A stretch of 64,000 nucleotides of DNA from JBKCUI01 sp052161625 (GTDB taxonomy: Bacteria; Planctomycetota; Planctomycetia; Pirellulales; Pirellulaceae), in assembly GCA_052161625.1 (NCBI GenBank), contig CP197412.1. The stretch is one strand, 5' to 3'. The position numbers were made by a program, and so were the translations under genes. Below are positions 19,190 through 26,736 of the stretch, in pieces. Position 1 is the stretch's first letter; each line of letters opens with the position of its first letter. Under the pieces are notes generated by a model. That model did no database searches, was not told the DNA's origin, and worked only from the letters and a program-made list of their open reading frames with translations.

Positions 19190-19265
19190 CCTCCGGTTGA
19201 GCATTTTCGCATCCATCGGAGTCGGATGGTGTCGACTCAAACTTCTTCATCTGGAGGGCCTGGAA

Positions 19266-20792
19266 ATGGGGTCACAAACGAGACGAAACTTCCTTTCCGT
19301 ATCGGCAGCTAGCACTGCCGCCGGATCATTGGGTTTCTCAAGATCGTGGTTGCCGAACGTTCGCGCTTCGGAAATGCAAGTGCCGAGCGGCATGGTGCAG
19401 TTCCGACCCGAGATCGAACCTCTCGTCCGGTTGTTGGAAGACACACCGCGGCAAAACATCGTGGAAACGGTGATGACGAGAATTCGAGATGGCGTCAGTT
19501 ACCAGGAATGGCTTGCTGCACTGTTTTTAGCCGGGATTCGGAATGTGCAACCCAGACCAGCCGTGGGATTCAAATTTCACTCTGTTTTGGTAGTGCATGC
19601 GGCCCATCAAGCTTCCATGGCCGCGGTCGACCAGCAGAGATGGCTCCCCTTGCTCTGGTCGATCGATTACTTCAAGAGCGCGCAAGCCACGGACGTTTCC
19701 GAAGGGAATTGGACGATGGCTGCGGTCGACGAGTCCCGCGTTCCCGAGGCGCATCAAGCCTACGCGAAGCTCGACGAAGCCATGGCGAAGTGGGATGTGG
19801 AGCAGGCGGATGCAGCTGCGGCCGCTGCATCGCGCGTGCTGTCCACAAGCACCTTGCTCGACCTCTTGGCCAAACATGCGGCTCGCGATTTTCGGAGCAT
19901 CGGCCATAAAAGCATCTACGTCGCAGGGGCCTTTCGAACCCTTTCCGTGATCGGTTGGGAACACTCGGAACCGGTGATTCGCTCGCTGGCCTACGCAATC
20001 TTGAATCATACTGGCGAGCCCAATCCATCCACAATCGATGCGGAAGTCGATCGCGCGGGCCGCTTCAACTGGGAGCTCGTTCCCTCTATCACGAAGCAAT
20101 GGAGTTACGGCAAACGAGATCCGCAGGCCACGGTGCGCGTCTTGGAAGGGCTTCGAACCCTCACCCCGACCGGCGCCTCGCAGATGGTCAAGGAAATGTT
20201 GAACGATGGGGTGCACCCAAGTTCGATTTATGACGGCATCTTCGTGGCCTCCTCGGAATTGGTAACCCGGCAACCTGCTATTGTCCCTTTGCATGCTGTC
20301 ACGACGAGCAATGCCATGCACTACTTGTATCAACATGTCCAAGACGATTCGCTCCGATGCTGGCTGCTTCTTCAAAATGCGTCCTTCTTAGCTCACTTCC
20401 GAGAGGCTGCCAAAGCGCGAGGTGATCTGCAAGAAGGGCGTATCGAGGCGTTCCGGGATGCCCTCGCTGGGCAGGATGGAACTCCAGGAATCGATTCGAT
20501 CTTTCAGACGATTCGGGAGAATCGCAAGGACGCGGCGGAGAAGACACTGCAGTTTCTCACGAGCGGGGGATCTGCGACCGAATTGGTTCGCAAATCGAGA
20601 GAGTTCGTATTCCTCAAAGGGACCGATTCCCACGATTACAAGTTCAGCTCGGCTTGCCTCGAGGATTATCAATCCATTGCACCGCAGTGGCGCGATCTGT
20701 ATTTGGCGGGTTGCACCTACCTGCTGCATGGTGACCGTGAAAAGACGACTCCCTTGGCGCGCCGCGTCATGGAACTCTCCTCGTCGTCATGA
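19266..20792 (+). CDS. Tat-exported protein of unknown function
   Basis: The protein has 508 residues from the ATG at 19266; the sequence just after it, TRRNFLSVSAASTAAGSLGF, is a twin-arginine-type signal, so the upstream extension of the frame is rejected. The mature part is largely helical, with notable clusters FKFHSVLVVHAAHQAS, DFRSIGHKSIYVAGA, VPLHAVTTSNAMHYLY and HFREAAKARG that place several histidines in helices, possibly a metal or cofactor site. No family is recognised. It follows the sulfatase by 76 bases on the same strand and may be co-expressed. Tat export implies folding in the cytoplasm, often around a cofactor. Confidence 0.75.
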   Translation: MGSQTRRNFLSVSAASTAAGSLGFSRSWLPNVRASEMQVPSGMVQFRPEIEPLVRLLEDTPRQNIVETVMTRIRDGVSYQEWLAALFLAGIRNVQPRPAVGFKFHSVLVVHAAHQASMAAVDQQRWLPLLWSIDYFKSAQATDVSEGNWTMAAVDESRVPEAHQAYAKLDEAMAKWDVEQADAAAAAASRVLSTSTLLDLLAKHAARDFRSIGHKSIYVAGAFRTLSVIGWEHSEPVIRSLAYAILNHTGEPNPSTIDAEVDRAGRFNWELVPSITKQWSYGKRDPQATVRVLEGLRTLTPTGASQMVKEMLNDGVHPSSIYDGIFVASSELVTRQPAIVPLHAVTTSNAMHYLYQHVQDDSLRCWLLLQNASFLAHFREAAKARGDLQEGRIEAFRDALAGQDGTPGIDSIFQTIRENRKDAAEKTLQFLTSGGSATELVRKSREFVFLKGTDSHDYKFSSACLEDYQSIAPQWRDLYLAGCTYLLHGDREKTTPLARRVMELSSSS

Positions 20793-20949
20793 TGGGGCGC
20801 TCGGAGTTGTGGTTGCACGCAGGTTGACGGAATGAACAAGGCGACTTAGTCTGGAGAGCGAACTCTACCTCTCCCGGAGTCCATGGATCATTCTTAGAAT
20901 CAGACGCTACCGTTCCGCCATTATTCGCATTAAACGCGAGCATCGTCGT

Positions 20950-21462
20950 TTGGTGTTATCCGCAAAGCGGAGTCGACGAAAAGGGAAGGCATTCCAGCCT
21001 CGGTTTTCCCGTGACCAAATGGTCCTTTCTTGGGCAGGTAGCTTCGTCGGTATCGCCATGTTGGCATACCTATCCTATTACAGCCGATACCCGCTGATCG
21101 CCGCTCCGATGGGGGCAACTTCGGTCTTGGTGTTCGGTGTTCCCAAGAGCCCTCTCGCCCAGCCCCGAAACGTGGTCGGTGGGAACATCCTCGGTGCCAC
21201 CATTGCCGTGATCCTGGTGGCATTGTTCGGAACCGCTCCCTGGGTGATGGCGATCGCCGTTTCAACGACGATCGTGACGATGAAAATCACACGGACCGTC
21301 CATCCCCCGGCTGGTGCAGTGGCTTTGGTGGGGGTGATGGCCGATGTCTCGTGGGACTTCTTGATCGCCCCGGTTGCGATCGGATCGATCTTGATCGTCC
21401 TCTGGACGTTCGCCTTTAACAATCTCACACCGCAGCGCGCTTACCCGACGCACTGGCTCTAA
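20950..21462 (+). CDS. HPP family integral membrane protein
   Basis: About 170 residues with four membrane helices (SWAGSFVGIAMLAYLSYY, ILGATIAVILVALFG, WVMAIAVSTTIVTM and LIAPVAIGSILIVLWTFAF). The signature HPP occurs in RTVHPPAGAVALVGVM, and APMGATSVLVFG precedes it; both are diagnostic for the HPP family, some of whose members take up nitrite. The start is uncertain: TTG at 20950 and GTG at 20953 are possible, the frame remains open back to 20836, and ATG occurs at 21019. It stands between the exported unknown gene and pgi, and its stop is 26 bases from the convergent pgi stop. Confidence 0.85.
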   Translation: MVLSAKRSRRKGKAFQPRFSRDQMVLSWAGSFVGIAMLAYLSYYSRYPLIAAPMGATSVLVFGVPKSPLAQPRNVVGGNILGATIAVILVALFGTAPWVMAIAVSTTIVTMKITRTVHPPAGAVALVGVMADVSWDFLIAPVAIGSILIVLWTFAFNNLTPQRAYPTHWL

Positions 21463-21488
21463 CCCTCCGATCGGCCGATTGCTCAAGC

Positions 21489-23126
21489 TCAGCGTCGTGC
21501 ATCTCGATATCGCCGGATGAGCGCATTGGTTGAGCTATCGTGCTGCAGGGGTGCCTCGTCAGACGCAGTCAATTCCGGAACAATACGTTGCGCCAAAGCT
21601 TTGCCGAGTTCGACACCCCATTGGTCGAAGCAATTGATATTCCAAATGACTCCTTGGGTGTACACCGCGTGTTCGTAGAGGGAGACCAATTTGCCCAAGA
21701 TATCGGGGGTTAGTTTTTGCGCAAGAATAGTATTCGAGGGTCGGTTTCCTTCGAACACGCGGTGCGGTACCAACTCTTGCGGCGTTCCCTCCGCGATGAC
21801 TTCCTCGGCCGTTTTGCCAAATGCTAGTGCTTCGGATTGGGCCAGCACATTCGCGAAGAGCTTATCGTGGTGATCCCCGATCGGATGGAGCGATTCGAGG
21901 AATGCGATGAAATCGCAAGGAATCAATCGTGTTCCTTGATGGATCAATTGATAGAACGAGTGTTGGCCATTTGTACCAGGTTCACCCCAGTAGATGGGCC
22001 CCGTCGAATGGCTAACACGCTGACCATCGAGCGCGACTTGTTTGCCATTGCTCTCCATCGTCAATTGCTGCAGGTAAGCGGGAAAGCGTTTGAGATACTG
22101 GTCATAGGGAAGGATGGCCAAGGTATGAGCCCCGAGGAAGTTGCAATTCCATACCGAGATCAACCCGAGCATCGCTGGTAAATTGCGATCGAACGGAGTC
22201 GTGCGAAAGTGCTCGTCCATCGCATGAAAACCACCTAACATCTCCAGGAATGCTTCGGGACCGATCGCGAGCATCGTCGACAACCCGATGGCAGAGTCCA
22301 TCGAATAGCGTCCTCCGACCCAATCCCAGAACCCGAACATATTGGCGGTATCGATTCCGAACTGCGAGACCTTTTCCGCATTGGTTGAAACCGCGACAAA
22401 GTGCTTGGCGACCGCATCGCTATCCCCTCCCAGTCCGTTCAACAACCACTCTCGTGCGCTCAGTGCATTGGTCATTGTCTCTTGGGTAGTGAAAGTCTTC
22501 GACGATACGATCACCAGCGTCTCGGAGGGATCCAGATCGCGCGTGGCTTCGACAAAATCGGTTCCGTCGATATTGGATACGAACCGGAACACCAGCGATC
22601 GGTCGCTGTAATGTTTCAACGCTTCGTATGCCATGACAGGTCCAAGGTCCGAACCTCCAATGCCGATGTTGACAATATTGCGAATCCGTTTGCCCGTGTA
22701 CCCTTTCCATTCCCCTCGGCGCACTCGATTGCAAAACGCGGTCATCTTGTCGAGCACTTCATGAACCTGTGGAACCACGTCCACCCCGTCCACCACAATG
22801 GAAGCGGTGCGAGGTGTGCGAAGCGCAATGTGGAGTACCGACCTATTCTCGGTGATATTGATACGGTCCCCGCGAAACATCGCCTCGATCCGGGAACGCA
22901 GGTGGCAACTTTCGGCAAGCTGGACAAGCAACTCGACGGTTTCGCGATACATCCGGTTTTTGGAGTAATCCAGGGTGAGTCCGATCGCATCGATCACCAT
23001 CTCTTCGCCCCGAAGAGGCTCTTCCGCAAAGAGTTCTCGCAGATGGACATGGCAAAGTTTGTGGTGATGTTCGGTGAGTGCGGTCCAAGCCGGATTTTGG
23101 GGGTGACTGGAAGGATGCGAATTCAT
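21489..23126 (-). CDS. pgi: Glucose-6-phosphate isomerase
   Basis: The 545-residue protein matches the long bacterial Pgi form in length and in the family signatures: GIGGSDLGPVMAYEALKHY, the sugar-phosphate binding VIVSSKTFTTQETMTNA, catalytic Glu/His regions in GGRYSMDSAIGLS and ESNGKQVALDG, and the end signature QWGVELGKALAQ. It interconverts glucose-6-phosphate and fructose-6-phosphate in cytoplasmic glycolysis and gluconeogenesis. An exported amidohydrolase gene lies upstream on the same strand, separated by 85 bases that contain a 15-bp tandem repeat; the two need not share a function. Confidence 0.97.
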   Translation of the reverse strand: MNSHPSSHPQNPAWTALTEHHHKLCHVHLRELFAEEPLRGEEMVIDAIGLTLDYSKNRMYRETVELLVQLAESCHLRSRIEAMFRGDRINITENRSVLHIALRTPRTASIVVDGVDVVPQVHEVLDKMTAFCNRVRRGEWKGYTGKRIRNIVNIGIGGSDLGPVMAYEALKHYSDRSLVFRFVSNIDGTDFVEATRDLDPSETLVIVSSKTFTTQETMTNALSAREWLLNGLGGDSDAVAKHFVAVSTNAEKVSQFGIDTANMFGFWDWVGGRYSMDSAIGLSTMLAIGPEAFLEMLGGFHAMDEHFRTTPFDRNLPAMLGLISVWNCNFLGAHTLAILPYDQYLKRFPAYLQQLTMESNGKQVALDGQRVSHSTGPIYWGEPGTNGQHSFYQLIHQGTRLIPCDFIAFLESLHPIGDHHDKLFANVLAQSEALAFGKTAEEVIAEGTPQELVPHRVFEGNRPSNTILAQKLTPDILGKLVSLYEHAVYTQGVIWNINCFDQWGVELGKALAQRIVPELTASDEAPLQHDSSTNALIRRYRDARR

Positions 23127-23170
23127 AACCAGCTTTCTTTAGGTTGCGTGGAGAGTTAAAGTTCTATTTG

Positions 23171-23227
23171 TTCACTGTGTTCTAATTCACTGTGTTCTAA
23201 TTCACTGTGTTCTAATTCACTGTGTTT
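23171..23227 (-). repeat. 15-bp tandem repeat carrying in-frame stop codons
   Basis: On the plus strand three exact copies of TTCACTGTGTTCTAA (23171-23185, 23186-23200, 23201-23215) plus 11 matching bases of a fourth (23216-23226) are seen. On the coding minus strand the unit reads AAC ACA GTG AAT TAG in the frame of the amidohydrolase gene, whose stop is at 23212-23214. Each downstream copy therefore repeats the last codons and the stop in frame: the terminal Asn-Thr-Val-Asn-stop unit has been duplicated. Confidence 0.95.
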
Positions 23228-24558
23228 TTGAAGATCTTCCCATCCTTCATGATGACCACGAAGGACTTGGATGGATCGGCGATCAATTCGATTTCTTCCA
23301 GTGGGTTACCACGGACGAGAATCAAGTCGGCCAGGGCATTGGATTCGATCACGCCGAGTTTGCCCTCGTAGGGGGCTCGCTTTCCGGAGAGTGCCAGCAA
23401 TTCCGCGTTCCCCGAGGTCGCCATTCTCAAGACCTCGACGGGGGTGTACCAGCGAGTCATTTTGGCCAGCTGCGCGCCTTGCTGCATCGCACCTTCGGCG
23501 CTGAAGAGGTTGTCGGTCCCCCAAGCGGTTCGGATATTGTATTTTTTAGCAAGTTTGTAGGCGAGCTCGGTTCCTTGGTACATCTCCAGTTGCTTGAGTC
23601 GGTTGGGAGATCCTTCCGGAAATGGGCTTGGACGATCATCGAGAAACGGTTGCAAACTCCACCAGATTTTCTGATCCGCCATCAGCTTCGCCGTATCGTC
23701 ATCGAGCAGTTGTCCGTGATCGATGCATCGAACACCAGCCTCGATGGCTTGCCGTACCGCTTTCGGGGTATAAGCATGGACCGTCACATAGGTCCCCCAA
23801 TTTTCAGCTGCCTCGACGGCGGCCCGCAACTCTTCGACCGTATACTGGGTGACATCGATGGGATCGTAAGGGGAGGAAACTCCTCCCCCAGCCATCAATT
23901 TGATTTGAGATGCCCCGAGCCCCAGCAACTCTCTCGCGCGCTTTCGAACAGTCGCCGGATCATCCGCGATAGCCGATCCACCCATTCGTTCCGAGATGCT
24001 CAGACTGTTGGCGGGAGCGGGAAATTCGTTGGGAAGCCGAAAGTCGCCATGCCCTCCGGATTGCGAGATAAACGCCCCGCTCGGCCAAATTCTCGGCCCC
24101 GCGACCACCCCGGAGTCGATCCCCTTTTTGAGACCAAATACCGGCCCGCCAAGATCGCGAACCGATGTGAAGCCTCGCATCAGCGTATCGCTCGCAGCGC
24201 GCGTGGCCACGACATGAAGGAATCCAGCATCGCTCATCAAAGCGGCTTGTTGAGGAACCAAGGAAAACAGGAGGTGTGTGTGGGCATCGATGAGGCCCGG
24301 CATCAATGTGCAACCGGTACCATCGATGAGTACCGTGTCCCCTCGACGATCTGTGGGAATCGGCGATGAGGAGATTCGCTCGATCCGATTGCTACGTACC
24401 AAAACGAAAGACGGAGGTGACAACTCGTCGTGAACGCCATCAAAGATCCGAACATTCTGAAACAAGGTCACTTGAGCGCGACCCTGCAACGCTCCGGTCG
24501 CACAGGCCAACAGGATTGAACCAGCCCAAAGGAATAAACGTCGCGATGCGTAGCTCAT
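23212..24558 (-). CDS. Exported metal-dependent amidohydrolase
   Basis: The 448-residue protein has an N-terminal signal peptide (about 1-28). It belongs to the amidohydrolase superfamily: metal-binding HxH in LIDAHTHLLF, a probable carboxylated lysine in IKLMAGGGVSSP, histidines in YVTVHAYTPK and RCIDHGQLLDD, and the catalytic Asp in AWGTDNLF. This set is closest to the imidazolonepropionase-like/Xaa-Pro dipeptidase group, whose exported members hydrolyse acyl-proline or related dipeptides. Substrate assignment is not possible from sequence alone. It is divergent from the beta-CASP gene at 24713 and lies upstream of pgi. Its stop codon sits in a tandem repeat, and a second 15-bp duplication lies just upstream of its start. 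Confidence 0.9.
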   Translation of the reverse strand: MSYASRRLFLWAGSILLACATGALQGRAQVTLFQNVRIFDGVHDELSPPSFVLVRSNRIERISSSPIPTDRRGDTVLIDGTGCTLMPGLIDAHTHLLFSLVPQQAALMSDAGFLHVVATRAASDTLMRGFTSVRDLGGPVFGLKKGIDSGVVAGPRIWPSGAFISQSGGHGDFRLPNEFPAPANSLSISERMGGSAIADDPATVRKRARELLGLGASQIKLMAGGGVSSPYDPIDVTQYTVEELRAAVEAAENWGTYVTVHAYTPKAVRQAIEAGVRCIDHGQLLDDDTAKLMADQKIWWSLQPFLDDRPSPFPEGSPNRLKQLEMYQGTELAYKLAKKYNIRTAWGTDNLFSAEGAMQQGAQLAKMTRWYTPVEVLRMATSGNAELLALSGKRAPYEGKLGVIESNALADLILVRGNPLEEIELIADPSKSFVVIMKDGKIFKNTVN

Positions 24559-24571
24559 GAACCAAGTCCTT

Positions 24572-24601
24572 CTGCCACCCGAGAACCTGCCACCCGAGAA
24601 C
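24572..24601 (+). repeat. 15-bp direct duplication in a divergent promoter region
   Basis: CTGCCACCCGAGAAC occurs twice head to tail at 24572-24586 and 24587-24601, starting 14 bases upstream of the amidohydrolase start codon on the minus strand, in the 154-base gap before the divergent beta-CASP gene. It would fall in the 5' untranslated region of the amidohydrolase transcript. Confidence 0.85.
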
Positions 24602-24712
24602 CCGCAAAAGGATGGCGGATGGATCGTGTGCGAGGGAAAAGGATCAGTATAGCAGGTCGCAGTGCGTATTCTGGGGCTGTGATTTCAGGGTGGATCACCT
24701 ACCATATCGAAC

Positions 24713-26098
24713 ATGGACCGAAGCTCTTTCAACCCTCAGCCTTCCGCCACCCTTCAGTTTTTGGGGGCCACCGATTCGGTGACCGGCTCCATGCATTTGC
24801 TCGATACCGGCTCGTATCGCCTCTTGTTGGATTGCGGCAATGAGTCGAGCGAAGATGAACGGGGACGCAAGAAACCGTTTCGCTGGCACTTTGAGCCTGC
24901 ATCGATCGATGCCGTTTGCATCACCCATGCTCACCAAGATCACTGCGGCGGGTTACCTTTGCTGGTCCGCGATGGTTTTCGCGGTCCAATCCTTTGCTCT
25001 CACGCCACCTATGACCTGCTGGACGTCATTCTCAGTGACCGAGCTCATTACTTTGAACGCAGCGCGTTCCGGCGGACTTCGTTTCGCTCTCGCGGTTGGC
25101 AAGAAGACGAATCGACTACGTTCACCTACGCCGATGTCGAGAACACGCTCCGGCTTTGCACGCCCCTCCCGCTCGGTGAACCATTTCGGCTAGGCCCTAC
25201 CGTATCGGTGCAATTGAGCGATTCCGGACATGTCCTAGGAAGTGTTAGTTTTCAAGTGGAGTTTCGCTCTGAAGAACGATGGAAGCGAGTTCTCTTCACT
25301 GGAGACCTAGGTCGATCGGATCTGCCGTTGGTCGGGAATCTTTCCCCACTCCCAAGCGCGGACGCTATTGTTTGCGAGAGCACTTATGGGGGCAAACAAC
25401 ATGAATCCTATCCTTCGACGATCGATAAACTCTCTACGATCATTCGGCACACGGTAGCTCGAGGAGGAAAGGTCCTCATCCCCGCGTTTAGCTTGGGACG
25501 CATCCATTTGGTAATGCACACCTTGCAAAGCGCCAAACAGGATGGGCGGATACCGAACTGCCCGATCTACATCGACAGTCCTTTGGCCAAACGGCTCGAT
25601 GACGTTTATCACGAGCATCTTGGCGACGAGGCGTTGCGAAGCCTCGCTGGAAACTGGATCAGCGATAGCGACGAAGCTTGGTACCGCTCCACGCAGCCTG
25701 GCTCGTCCATCATCATTGCATCCGGTGGTATGTGCGATAGCGGAAGGATCCTGGACCACTTGCGATACCATATCGATGACCCTCGCAGCAGTTTGATCAT
25801 GGTGAGCTACCAAGCTCCCGAGTCGTTTGGCGCAACACTTCTATCACCCACGCCTGTCGTCCGGTTCAAGGGGCGGGTTTGGAACAAATGGATCGACATC
25901 CATCAAGTCAGTGGATTCTCGGCCCATGCTGACCAAAACGATCTTCTTCGTGTTCTTTCATCTACCGCCTCAGAAACAAAGAATCTGTTTCTCATCCACG
26001 GCGAATCCGAACAAAAGGTTGCACTAAAGCAACGATGCCAGGAAATCGGCTTTCGGAATGTCTTCATACCCGCCCATGGTCAGGCGTTTCCGATATAA
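24713..26098 (+). CDS. Beta-CASP metallo-beta-lactamase-fold RNA nuclease
   Basis: The 461-residue protein has the metallo-beta-lactamase motif HAHQDHCGGLP (about residues 63-73), a further His in DSGHVLGSVSF, Asp in LFTGDLGRSD, and the beta-CASP motifs: ICESTYGG-like CESTYGGKQHE, IPAFSLGR, MVSYQAPESFG and a final SGFSAHADQNDLL. This set defines the CPSF/YSH1-like branch of beta-CASP proteins, zinc-dependent endo- or exoribonucleases. The usual C-terminal RMMBL segment (FLIHGESEQKVAL) is present. It probably acts in cytoplasmic RNA processing or decay. It is convergent with the MgtC-like gene, five bases away. Confidence 0.92.
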   Translation: MDRSSFNPQPSATLQFLGATDSVTGSMHLLDTGSYRLLLDCGNESSEDERGRKKPFRWHFEPASIDAVCITHAHQDHCGGLPLLVRDGFRGPILCSHATYDLLDVILSDRAHYFERSAFRRTSFRSRGWQEDESTTFTYADVENTLRLCTPLPLGEPFRLGPTVSVQLSDSGHVLGSVSFQVEFRSEERWKRVLFTGDLGRSDLPLVGNLSPLPSADAIVCESTYGGKQHESYPSTIDKLSTIIRHTVARGGKVLIPAFSLGRIHLVMHTLQSAKQDGRIPNCPIYIDSPLAKRLDDVYHEHLGDEALRSLAGNWISDSDEAWYRSTQPGSSIIIASGGMCDSGRILDHLRYHIDDPRSSLIMVSYQAPESFGATLLSPTPVVRFKGRVWNKWIDIHQVSGFSAHADQNDLLRVLSSTASETKNLFLIHGESEQKVALKQRCQEIGFRNVFIPAHGQAFPI

Positions 26099-26103
26099 GA
26101 CGA

Positions 26104-26676
26104 TTACGATTCATCGTACGACGAGGGTGATGGATTCGTCTTGCGCTGCCTCTCCTGAGCCACAAATGGAATATGGGGAATGAGCGAGAGAATGATCATG
26201 GCGAACACGGTACTGATGATGGCGGTCACTTCGCGACCGAGCCCTGCGGAGACACCGATCGCTGCGGTGAGCCAGATTCCCGCTGCGGTTGTCAGGCCTC
26301 GCACATCCTCCCCTGAGTTCTTGACGATGGTTCCTGCTCCGAGAAAGCCGACGCCTGCGATAATGCCTTGCATGACTCGGCTGAGTTCCGCATCTTCTAG
26401 TCCGTCGAGTTGTGGGACCATGACGAACATGGCGGCCCCCATCGCGACGAGCATGTGCGTTCGGATCCCAGCCGACTTGCCATGCTGTTCCCGTTCGAAG
26501 CCCAGGACGCCCCCTAGAATGGCGGCCACCGTGAGCCGGACCGCCACGCGAACAAACTCCAGGAGATCCAAATCGGAAAACTCCTGGACTAGCATTTCAT
26601 AAAGCTCGGTCACTATGCTTCGTCCGATCTCGTTCCTGGGCTGGAGATTGCCATCGATTCGAAGCGATTGTACCAT
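26104..26676 (-). CDS. MgtC/SapB family membrane protein
   Basis: 190 residues from the longest start; an internal Met28 (26595, MLVQEFSDLDLLEF) would give a more typical length for the N-terminal MgtC domain and may be the true start. The family signature GGVLGFEREQHGKSAGIRTHMLVAMGAAMF is clear, followed by hydrophobic segments (GIIAGVGFLGAGTIV, GLTTAAGIWLTAAIGVSAGLG, ISTVFAMIILSLI). MgtC-type proteins are inner-membrane proteins linked to magnesium limitation and virulence in other bacteria; here only the family is supported. The gene follows the GH2 gene by 60 bases on the same strand. Confidence 0.92.
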   Translation of the reverse strand: MVQSLRIDGNLQPRNEIGRSIVTELYEMLVQEFSDLDLLEFVRVAVRLTVAAILGGVLGFEREQHGKSAGIRTHMLVAMGAAMFVMVPQLDGLEDAELSRVMQGIIAGVGFLGAGTIVKNSGEDVRGLTTAAGIWLTAAIGVSAGLGREVTAIISTVFAMIILSLIPHIPFVAQERQRKTNPSPSSYDES

Positions 26677-26736
26677 CGCCTCCCATGGAGCGAACGACTC
26701 TCGTCCCAGGGCAGCCGACTCATCGGTTAGCCGGCT

